Below, piece after piece: positions 1-7,899 of a stretch of DNA of 22,272 nt (position 1 is the stretch's first letter; each line of letters opens with the position of its first letter). Location: contig MU623648.1 of NCBI GenBank assembly GCA_025201765.1, forward strand, positions 1-22,272, in the 5' to 3' direction. The DNA comes from Daldinia sp. FL1419 (Eukaryota; Ascomycota; Sordariomycetes; Xylariales; Hypoxylaceae). The notes below the pieces were generated by a model, which was given only the letters and a program-made list of their open reading frames with translations, was not told the origin of the DNA and searched no databases. The position numbers were made by a program, and so were the translations under genes.

Positions 1-240
1 ATTTAATTTATTTAATTTATTTAAATTATTTAAATTATTTAAATTATTTAAATTATTTAAATAATTTTAAAAAAATTTATATAATTAATATAAATTTTTA
101 TAAATTAATTTTAATTTTAATATATATATTTTTGTATATTATATTAAAATTTATTAATATTTTTTTAAAAATTTAAAAAAATCCAAAAAATCCTGGACAA
201 ATTATTTTATTTAATATTTTAATTAAAAAATTAAATTAAG

Positions 241-600
241 AAATATGGGCCTTTACGGATTAATATTGGTTCCGATGCATGGATTTATATATAATATATT
301 GAAATTTATTTACTTTTTTTAAAAAAATAAAGAAAAAATCGGAAAAATCTCGGATGAGTTGATTTATTTAATATATTAATTAAAAATTCAAATTAGAAAA
401 TATGGGTCCTTACGGATTAATATTGGTTCTGATGCACGCATTTATATATAATATATCTAAATTTATTAAACTTTTTTTAAAAAATCCAAAAAAAATTGGA
501 AAAATCTCGGATTAACTTTATAATCATAATATATATTAATAAAATCTAATTACAAAATATGAACCCTTACAGATTAATATTTGTTCCGATGCATAAAATT
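241..600. repeat. 157-bp tandem repeat, three decayed copies
   Basis: A recognisable core (AAATATGGGYCYTTACGGAT, then TAATATTGGTTCYGATGCA) starts at 241, 398 and 555, an exact 157-bp spacing each time. The first two copies are close. The third has several changes (GGG to GAA, CGG to CAG) of the C-to-T or G-to-A kind, and the array then dissolves. It looks like a minisatellite or the inside of a transposon caught in RIP-like decay. Confidence 0.8.
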
Positions 601-789
601 ATAATAATTATTAATTTTGATTTGATTTTTGCATAACTTTTGTAATATTTATTTAAATTTAATATAAAATATACTATTATTTTAATTAAATTTTATTTAA
701 TCTAAATATAATTTTTTTATATTTAATTTTAATTTATTTTAATTTATTTTTTCAAATTTTATTTTTATTATTATTTTATTTAAATTATT

Positions 790-987
790 CAATTTGTTGA
801 AAAAAAAAATTTTTAGTTTTTTTAGTTTTTTTAGTTAGTTTAATTACTAAAAACTAATACTAAAAATACTAAAAACTAATTAGTTTTTAGTTTTCTTAGT
901 TTTTAGTATTTTAATTTTTAGTTTTTAGTTTTTAGTTTTTAGTAACTAAGAAAAACTAATTAGTTACTAACTAATTTTGCAACCCTG
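790..987 (-). mobile_element. Probable end of a hAT-type DNA transposon
   Basis: Read on the minus strand, the block edge starts CAGGGTTGCAAAATTAG at 987, which has the CAGGG-type terminus usual for hAT elements. Inside lie many copies of the subterminal motif TTTTTAGT/ACTAAAAA, including a perfect 24-bp palindrome at 868-891 (two 12-base halves, ACTAAAAACTAA and its complement). The outward flank GGTAGGGA (988-995) would be the 8-bp target duplication. The partner end is not visible and must lie left of the window or be destroyed. The family assignment is from motif resemblance only. Confidence 0.5.
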
Positions 988-1148
988 GGTAGGGATGAGC
1001 AATGAAGGAGGAAGGATGTGGAGAGTATGCGTCTCATATGCTACGATCGCTTGGCAAGACTTAATATACATTTTCCCGTCTGCGTAAGACACTCGTTATT
1101 CTATCATACTGAGTTATTTCCAATACAATAAACCACCTCAATCCAAAG

Positions 1149-2360
1149 CTACTCTCTAACAGGCCCCCACATCCCCCAACCTTCCCTCGTACTCTTCGCA
1201 GTCCTATACGGGTCCTCGTCGGGATACTCGTACAGCGGCGCCTTATGAACCAGCACCACAGGCTTAAACACCGGCAATCCCCCCGCCTTCTTCGCCGCCT
1301 CCATCTCAACGTCCAACTCCGGGTCATCGTCGTCTTTCCAATGCCAGTCTCTGTAGCTGTTGTACACCCTATCGCCATTCTCACCAACAGCGTACTCGAC
1401 GCGTAAGTAATGCGCTGCGCGCAACCACATGTTCACTGCGTCGAACGTTGCTACCTGGTCCTGGTCCAAGCGCCGGTTTAGCCTTGCAAGGGAGACAGAG
1501 CCTGGGGGTGGCGAGGGAGCGCACCAGCGGGCCTGAGCGCGGCGCTTCTTGGCGCGTTTTTTGTTCTCGCGGCAGAGATTCCGCGAGCGCTTGGGATTGA
1601 GATAGCACGTCTGCTCGTCTAATTGCTGCCTCAGAGCCGTGGTGTACGCGTCGAGAACGCGAACGGAGTACTTAGGCGCAGGCTCGTCGGTCATGTACTG
1701 GTAGTGGATGCGGGTGTCGAAATTCATCGCCTGCACGGCGATTAGCACCGTTTTGAGCCGCGGGAATATGTCGCCGTCTGCGTACGGGAAGAAGTCGTAA
1801 GCTTGGATCGTGTTTACCCTGGGAGAGGGCCGCACGACTACTGTTTCGGCATGTTGCGAAAACGGGCGCAGCGCGTGCACGATTTCCGAGTACGCTGTTG
1901 CGTTTGTTACTTCCCTTTCCCCTGATTCTTTCTTCTTGTCGCACAAGCGAATACCCTCTCGAAAAGCGAGATCGTGCCAGGGAAATTCCAGGCATAGCAC
2001 ATCAACGCGCGGGTTAAACCACGTGTTCCTCACCCTCGTAGGCTCCATAGGCGCATTTGTGATCCGCGTCTGAGCGATGCGGTACGCGATTATCAGGTAC
2101 CGGGTGCGGGCGAAATGCCATGTCTCGCGACACGTCTGTGCGACGGCGGGGGGACCTAAGGGCTCGATATCTAAGCCGACGTATGGGCTATTGTATCTAC
2201 TGAGAGATCTATTGCAGAAGTAGACAAGACGCGGTGGGAACACGCGGTCATATATGTTCAGTCGGATGTCTTTTGGAAGGTCATTGAATAGGGGGAACGT
2301 GATATTTCTTCTTGGCGGCCTTCTGCGCGTTAGAAGCTCGAGATCAGAGTCTTCAGGCAT
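1149..2360 (-). CDS. 2EXR domain-containing protein
   Basis: A single-exon gene for 403 residues. The open frame extends to 2414 but begins with TTG there. The first ATG is at 2360 in a good context (AAAAATGCC), so that start is used. Residues 22-48 carry the 2EXR signature (FPLFNDLPKDIRLNIYDRVF then P-x-R-hydrophobic), and residues 70-88 supply the second half (PPAVAQTCRETWHFARTRY). This is the layout of the large fungal 2EXR family, whose biochemical role is unknown. Beyond the domain there is a lysine/arginine-rich patch at about 257-278 that could be a nuclear localisation signal or nucleic-acid contact, and an acidic run (DDDDPELDVE) near the C-terminus. No signal peptide or membrane segment is visible. 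These genes are often numerous and lineage-specific. The family is fairly sure; the function is not known. Confidence 0.85.
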   Translation of the reverse strand: MPEDSDLELLTRRRPPRRNITFPLFNDLPKDIRLNIYDRVFPPRLVYFCNRSLSRYNSPYVGLDIEPLGPPAVAQTCRETWHFARTRYLIIAYRIAQTRITNAPMEPTRVRNTWFNPRVDVLCLEFPWHDLAFREGIRLCDKKKESGEREVTNATAYSEIVHALRPFSQHAETVVVRPSPRVNTIQAYDFFPYADGDIFPRLKTVLIAVQAMNFDTRIHYQYMTDEPAPKYSVRVLDAYTTALRQQLDEQTCYLNPKRSRNLCRENKKRAKKRRAQARWCAPSPPPGSVSLARLNRRLDQDQVATFDAVNMWLRAAHYLRVEYAVGENGDRVYNSYRDWHWKDDDDPELDVEMEAAKKAGGLPVFKPVVLVHKAPLYEYPDEDPYRTAKSTREGWGMWGPVRE

Positions 2361-2913
2361 TTTTGGAGACTTTAGAACTGTATATTTACCTAAAACAACT
2401 AAATTAAAGGGCAAATCTTCGCATGAGAGAAGAAATTCGTTATACGGTGATAGCTTCAGGGGTAAGTGTGACGTGTGCGGCGTTGGTCTCTAGGCGGTGG
2501 TGGTTCAACGAATGAGATGAACTCATTTTGGATGATGTCTATTAGCTGCCTAACCAACATGTTTCAAAATTGGGTAGGATATTTTCGAAGGATACCTAAC
2601 TTGTCAACTAATATGTACTAGAGAAGACCGGATCGCTGGACTCGATAATCGCGATATACTCAGCCAAAAATTACAGGTAGTCTAAATCAATTGGGATTAT
2701 GTCTCCTTGAAAAGTTACAGTCTTCGAAAAACGTGCCAAGACAACGGAGTCTTAATATCTTCACAGTGCGGCTTGGATCTTCGCACATACTCGTCCCGTA
2801 GACCAAAAAAGAGCGTAGGCAAGACAGGTATCTTTATTCGACATCGGTGTTATTATTCTTGACATAATATTAAATCTCATCGCTCGTAGGTCTAACTACT
2901 AATTCCTTACAGT
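2361..2913. other. Intergenic, no gene seen
   Basis: Between the divergently placed start of the 2EXR gene and the tail of the next minus-strand gene I see no frame with coding character on either strand. The 2EXR promoter must lie in the left part; no clear TATA box or other motif stands out. Confidence 0.5.
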
Positions 2914-3674
2914 TTAGCCGGGTCCAGCAATCAATTCGTCCCTACAACCCGTAAACATACATCCCAGCGCGATGAACACCAAATTACCTAGGACTAACAA
3001 AGAAACTATGCCGAAATCAAGGGTTATTCAATAGCATGGCCCATAGAATATCTAGCCACATGAACCCAGTATATCCTGTATCTCATAACGAAGTTTATAC
3101 CTAAAAATGCGTACTGCTTCCTCGTAGCAGTAGTTTTCATCGTCCAGAGAAGATCTACGATATCTACTTCGTACGCATGCCCCTAGGAGGCGTTGCCGGA
3201 CGATACTTGGAACTGGAAGTATGCAGATAAGTGTGCCTCTTTATCATCCCTATTATGTTCGTGTTCCGGCCCCGATCCAATTGTCTGGTCTACCCACCCA
3301 GCCCGCGGGCTATACGTATAATTAAGCTGTAGTGATCCCGACGCATTAAAATTTCTCCCAAGGTCAGGAAACGTCGGAAGCGATAGGACTCCGGGCATTG
3401 GTAAAGAAGACAAAGCGCCGCCTATCCTGGGATAGTTATATCGCGCACTGGGAGTTAGAAACCGAGGGTCGACCCCGGGTAATATGCCTACACTTAATAG
3501 GAAAATGAACGTGACTAATATGAATATAGCAGTCAGCCAGGAACTCAGGACTAGGTACTTCTGCTTCATGCCTTCCATGGTCGGCACAATGCGATTTGGT
3601 CTTGCCGGTGCTCTAAGGGGGACACGTCGGCGATTCCTTCTGGTAACTTTTCTGCGATACCTGTACCATTCCAT
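2914..3674 (-). pseudogene. Two-pass membrane protein gene with an in-frame TAG
   Basis: ATG at 3674 opens 163 codons ending at TAG (3183-3185). The same frame continues with coding-like sequence to 3101, where a donor (GTATAA at 3100-3095), an ATAAC branch and a CATAG acceptor define a 95-nt intron (3006-3100). The phase matches an 87-nt coding tail plus its stop, TAA at 2914-2916. Without the TAG the protein would be 221 residues: a basic N-terminus (1-35), a membrane segment at about 40-64, an outside loop with three N-glycosylation sequons (NAS, NYT, NAS), a second membrane segment within about 189-209 (spanning the splice), then a short CRDEL-containing tail. Both ends would face the cytosol. 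The TAG could be a C-to-T change of CAG or a recoded stop, or the gene could simply end there as a one-pass protein. Family not recognised. Confidence 0.5.
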
Positions 3675-4159
3675 TGTGCTATCTATCGCTATTCTTTAGT
3701 GGAACGGGTTTCGTGGCCGATGCGTCTGGCGTATCAAAGCCGGACTATAACATTATATAATGCATCGCGCACAATGTACCAAAGAATTGAGTGATTCTTC
3801 AATCGCCTTGTAGTATGAATAACGCAGGACAAGTACAACGGTTACTGGACAATTTATAATGTCTTTGTCTGAACTACGCAAGGCTCTTGCATACCAGACA
3901 TATGGGGGTGAGGTTAGGCCATGCATGTTGAAATAGGACGCATGTATGAGGTAAGTTACTTGTATTATCAAGTCTATCTTAGAGAATAGATGGGCATCTC
4001 TACGATATATAAAGGTCACGGATGTGGTGCGTATAATATCCCTGTATACCAGCCACGCACATTCCAACGATGCAAATCGTCCCATACCAAAAGCAAACTT
4101 ATATCGAGCAATTGAAAACTATTCTTTCAACCAGCAACGGAAGCTTGCAAGTAACTACC
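3675..4159. other. Intergenic, no supported gene
   Basis: A TATATAA stretch near 3755 could serve the minus-strand membrane-protein gene. A 110-codon minus-strand frame (3753-4085) crosses this stretch but has no recognisable domain or convincing composition, so I leave it unannotated. Confidence 0.4.
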
Positions 4160-4276
4160 AGTCCAGCCCGCAATGGCGGGGTGGCTTTGCGGTGATTAGT
4201 TGGCTTCCTAGGTCAGTAAAATCCCGGTTACGGGATTTTCGTAGGTCCTAGGTTCAAACCTGGGACTGAGCTTTTT
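4160..4276 (+). repeat. tRNA-like repeat, copy A
   Basis: The segment ends with a T-arm/box-B-like motif (GGTTCAAAC at 4251-4259), a seven-base acceptor-like ACTGAGC and a five-T run (4272-4276) that would terminate RNA polymerase III. Upstream is a perfect 9-bp hairpin (AAAATCCCG, loop GTTA, CGGGATTTT). No 5' acceptor strand complementary to the 3' end is found and the T-stem has a mismatch, so this is not a normal tRNA gene. Its last 40 or so bases match copy B at about three quarters of positions. A tRNA-derived SINE fragment or tRNA relic is the likely explanation. Confidence 0.45.
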
Positions 4277-5690
4277 GGCAAAATCTTTTTTTTTTCTTTT
4301 TTCTCTTTTTTTTATCAATTGTTTTTATTTCATATCTCGTACTTTCATGTTCGGTTTAACCGTTTAACTCTATACTACGCTCCGTTCCCAGGTACCTACT
4401 AGCCTTTCTTTTTTCTCATCCGCATCGCTACCCCTATCTTTCAACCATGCGACTTAAGAAAAAACTGCTGACGTAAGCATCATGATAGTTGCTCAACCTC
4501 ACATCATCAAGAATTTGAGCCAGAATTAATTTTAATTCAATAAACTCGTCCCATCGAGTTGAAACTGGTACAGCAAAATCGATGAAGACTAAAGGTAATG
4601 ACTCTTAATCCAAGCATAGCATTGCCGTAGTACGGCAAACATTTATTTGGCTCGCATGAATCTACTAATCCTAACAGCATGCCCACCATTTTCTCACTAA
4701 AGTTCATGTCGAATTAGTGATGTGTGATGCATTAGAAAGCTAAGCTCTTTTTTAGTAGTACAAAAAACCAACTCCCTAACAGAAGAGGATACCTGAGGGT
4801 TATGTGTCAGTATTATGTGGTCATATCTTGCAACTTACCCAGGTTTACAAGTCTATTATTCCGTCACGAAAATAGATAACAATTGCAATTTGAGTAGAAA
4901 CTCGATTGTAATCGCATCACTTTGCTTGAACACCTTGGAATCTCTTATTTAGCCCCTGCTGGCACGTTCGACTACATACCTAGGTAGGTAGAGAAGTCAA
5001 GAAAATATACCCTCCGCCGAAAAAGGTCGACTTTTTGGTGGGTGAAGAAGTACTTCCCCAACCATATTCAGCTTTTGTACTTGCTTAAATATCCCAGGAA
5101 CCTATTAAAGACGGGAAGTATTTTAATTATCTTTTCATTCTTCGTGTTACTACAATTAATCTACGGATTTGGCGCATTTTAGTAGGAAAACACCGGGTAG
5201 GCGGCTAAGACTCGTAGATTATTGTGGGCAAATCATCTTTAAAAAGCGTCTCTACCTACCAATTAATTGTAATTACAATGTTGAATAATGTTTAAGGCAT
5301 AAGTAAAGTATAACGGTGGGAATAGTTAGCAAACCTTGCCGCATCGTGAGGTGCGGGATATGCGCAGTGTTAAGCCTCATGTGCAGTAGATATTGCTTCA
5401 AGTCTTACCCTAGCTCAACGCTACAAAGCATCACGGCATCAATACCCGTCAGCATAGCCTGTAATACTGTTTGCATTTCACTACGTACCTAAGTAGTTAT
5501 CTACCTCTCCGCACTGCCAGAACTTTGGTTCCAAGGCAACGAGATACATCCGCCGATGTACCCCCTACAGAAGGTTAACATATAAGGGGTAATAAATGCA
5601 AACCTTTCAGCCGACCCCGCAAAAAGGAAGTATCCCTGGGTGACTGGAGGCTAGAGAAAACTGCACCGGAGTGTCATATGGCTGGACCGG
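4277..5690. other. Gene-poor intergenic DNA with TACCTAGGTA-type motifs
   Basis: No open frame of meaningful length and no conserved motif is present. T-rich tracts follow copy A of the tRNA-like repeat. Short palindromic words of the type TACCTAGGTA recur (for example near 4977-4990 and 5253-5262), a pattern often seen in ascomycete intergenic DNA. An AAAAAG-GTCGA-CTTTTT hairpin sits near 5022-5038. Confidence 0.5.
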
Positions 5691-5772
5691 TATGCCCGTG
5701 ACTTGACAGTACGATGCTTTCAAAGTAGTTTTTCGCAGGTCCTGTGTTCAACACCCAGGCCGAGCTTTTTTT
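5691..5772 (+). repeat. tRNA-like repeat, copy B
   Basis: This is the second copy of the element at 4160-4276, in the same orientation about 1.5 kb downstream. The shared 3' part runs TTTTTCG, AGGTCCT, a GTTCAA core and GAGC, and is followed by seven T's (5766-5772). Both copies then continue with similar T-rich DNA (TTTTTGCAATTCTTTTTT here). The T-arm pairs with one mismatch, and the 5' half of a tRNA cannot be recognised. The shared 3' tail beyond the tRNA-like part favours a dispersed retroelement over two independent tRNA genes. Confidence 0.45.
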
Positions 5773-6661
5773 GCAATTCTTTTTTACCTTTTTATTTTTC
5801 GGTATTACTTCCAATCCAGCCGTAGCTATCGTGTACTCTCGCGATGAATTAATTATTAATTAATATGCCCCTCTCCCTATTCGTTTGATGTATTCTCCCA
5901 ATAAATGTAGTCAAGTAGCCCCCTATGCACCTGCAGAAGAGTAAATACCTAACTACCAGGAGATAAATGTAATTTACTATTGACGCCATACCCCTTGATC
6001 AATAATTGAGGATACAGAGCGCCCTTTATGTACCTAATATACCCCCGTATCCCCCTTATACTCACCCGTCTCCTGATGGTACCTATATTATTGTAGATTC
6101 TATTTAGATCGAGTAAGACTACAATGCAATTCAGGATTAATTCGCAGTGCCTACCTAAATTAGGTACCTAGAGGCCATCGATGTATCGAGGCTCAAGGTA
6201 AGTTATCAAAGGTAGCTAGCTACGTATATCGACGCCGTAGCTGCCCCGTCCCATGGAATACAAAAGGGGTCCTTGCTGTACTTGCATTATCGGTCACCCT
6301 ATAGGCCATTCCTTATCTCTTGTTTGTAAATAGGAAGAAGTCACGCTAGAACAAACCAAGACGTAGCCCTAACAATGAAGCCCCAAAATTGGAAGTAGGT
6401 AGGCAGTTGCCGGTGAACGGTACTGCAGGTACTCGTTAAGCAGCAACGGCGGACCACCACCACTATTTTCAGGCAAACCCCCGCGGCGACAATTCAAAAT
6501 ATTTTTCTTCCCTCTTCACATTCCTAGAAAATAATACTGTAAGCCTAGGGATTCATTCTATGCTCTCATAGTATCGAATTTACAGCTTCACTTCGAGCAT
6601 TAATTACCCCTTATTACCCCTATTCATCCCATACAGAATACTTACATATCATCTCTCTACC
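5773..6661. other. Intergenic; 5' region of the next gene
   Basis: No coding frame is supported. There are A/T words (AATTAATTATTAATTAAT near 5846) and more TAGGTACCTA-type palindromes (6160-6172). The stretch just before 6662 is pyrimidine-rich (TCATCTCTCTACC), which is common in fungal 5' leaders and supports the start chosen for the following gene. Confidence 0.45.
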
Positions 6662-7574
6662 ATGTTTTCTTTCTCTCACGGTCGACACGTCGTCGACTAC
6701 CATCTCCGCCGCAACTCTGTCGGAGAGGAGCCTCTGTACCTCGACGAGATGCTCGACCTGATGGCCGTGGAGGAGCCCGTCGATGCCGCCTCGTGGGATC
6801 ACTTCAACCTCACATGGGGCTATCGCAAGGTCTCCTTATACAGCGTCTCGCTCCCCAACTTGACCTACATCGTACATTCTATTAACGTTAACTACATGGC
6901 CCCGCCCAGAATGAAGCACCGAGACATGATTGTCGACAACTACAAGGCCGCCGGAGGCGACTTGGCTACCCTCAAGCGCATCGGTGTCAGCTTCATCACT
7001 AATCAATCTGCCTACGATTGTGTCTATGACGCGTTCACCGCTCGAGGAATCAGAATGCCGGAGAAGGGCAGTTCTAACGTTGGTTCTGTTGTTGAATTGG
7101 TACGCAACCGCCTCTTCTTGATGTTATATTCACGTGCTAACAGTTATGCAGTATGTATTGACCCTTTAACTCTTATTAAACTCGTATATATATATATATA
7201 ATATATTCCAGACTCTCAGTAAGCAATACTAACAAATAACCACCAGCACCCCAAACAGCTGCGGCTGGAAGGATCTAGTCGTCGAGAACCCTTTCATCGT
7301 CGGCCAGCGAAAGATGCTGCTCGAGTACGCTCGAGAATTTAACAACGCTCGAATCGAGAAAGTCACTGTGGCAGCCCACGAGAGGCCTTCTATCCTGGAG
7401 GGGCACCTCCTCTTCATGGTTACACACCTGACTCGTGACCCGAATGCCATGGTTATAGATGAAGTCGCCGATGAGACTATAGAGGAAGATGAGGAAGACG
7501 AGGAAGACGAGGACGAGGACGAGGACGAGGAGGACTATGGCGAGGAGCTCGAGATGGAAGATGACGAAGAGTAG
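6662..7574 (+). CDS. Acidic-tailed protein of unknown function; stwintron-split gene
   Basis: Proposed exons are 6662-7098 and 7247-7574, giving 254 residues. The ATG context is TACCATG. Exon 1 encodes 145 codons plus two bases; exon 2 supplies the third base (codon 146, Phe) and continues to TAG at 7572-7574. The body is a mixed alpha/beta-looking sequence without recognisable motif. Residues 217-254 are almost entirely Asp/Glu, as in histone- or nucleic-acid-associated acidic tails, though a function cannot be inferred from that alone. No signal peptide or membrane span is seen. A simple intron at 7151-7246, with a perfect donor and branch point, leaves exon 2 out of frame. The nested arrangement listed at 7099-7246 restores it. 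Both exons use C/G-ending codons freely, unlike the AT-rich intron, which supports both being coding. Family not recognised. Confidence 0.72.
7099..7246 (+). other. Candidate [D1,2] stwintron (nested twin intron)
   Basis: Internal intron 7100-7151 (52 nt): donor GTACGC, branch TGCTAAC at 7135-7141, acceptor TGCAG. Removing it joins G7099 to TATGT (7152-7156), creating the donor GTATGT. The resulting 96-nt external intron has branch TACTAAC at 7227-7233 and acceptor ACCAG at 7246. Exon 1 then ends at 7098 in phase 2, exactly what exon 2 needs. The genomic junction alone (GG...AG) would be non-canonical. Stwintrons interrupted between donor bases 1 and 2 are a known class in Pezizomycotina; the call here is from sequence only. 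Confidence 0.7.
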
Positions 7575-7899
7575 GACTTTGAATGCTTGCGTTTCATATT
7601 AGTGATTCGCAGTGGAAGGAATACGGATAGAGAAGTTAATATCGAGGTAATGAGCGTCCGTTCTATAGCATACCTAGTAGCTATAGGATAGGAAACGCGA
7701 TTAAGAAATATCCAAGGCAGGACTCAGTCAATGCAAGTATAACTGCGTTTTGCGGTCCCGACGTGAAATATGCTAGTAAGAATTTGCTTATGACCCCGAA
7801 ACATCACTTAATGCATTTTTCCCGCGTAGCTAGGTATATCGCACTTATTCAACAACCAAAAGCTAAACTAAACTATCCAAGTCCTCCGTCGTAAAGCCC
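7575..7899. other. Convergent intergenic region
   Basis: This separates the 3' ends of the plus-strand acidic-tailed gene and the minus-strand beta-glucosidase gene, so it should hold both polyadenylation regions. No AATAAA-type signal or other element stands out, and there is no coding frame. Confidence 0.5.

Larger units (their letters stand above)
1..990. repeat. AT-rich, RIP-like degraded repeat block
   Basis: This stretch is overwhelmingly A and T, contains no credible coding frame and ends abruptly near 985, where normal base composition begins. It opens with a 9-bp microsatellite (unit AAATTATTT, about 1-62). It also holds a three-copy 157-bp tandem repeat and a transposon-like end, listed separately. 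Loss of both G and C over most of the block is what repeat-induced point mutation acting on both strands would leave. That is inference from composition; no parent copy is in the window. Confidence 0.8.

Noticed and set aside
1061..1387. Minus-strand Arg-rich frame overlapping the 2EXR gene end
   Set aside because: Shadow of the 2EXR reading frame with repetitive low-complexity translation.
3753..4085. 110-codon minus-strand open frame with ATG
   Set aside because: No domain, signal or plausible composition, and it lies in AT-leaning intergenic DNA; chance frames of this size are expected.
4160..4276. Functional tRNA gene
   Set aside because: No complementary 5' acceptor strand, a mismatched T-stem, and no anticodon arm with a seven-base loop.
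7151..7246. Simple single intron with perfect donor and branch point
   Set aside because: It leaves exon 2 in the wrong frame, with an Arg-rich peptide ending at an early stop; the nested model fits phase and signals.
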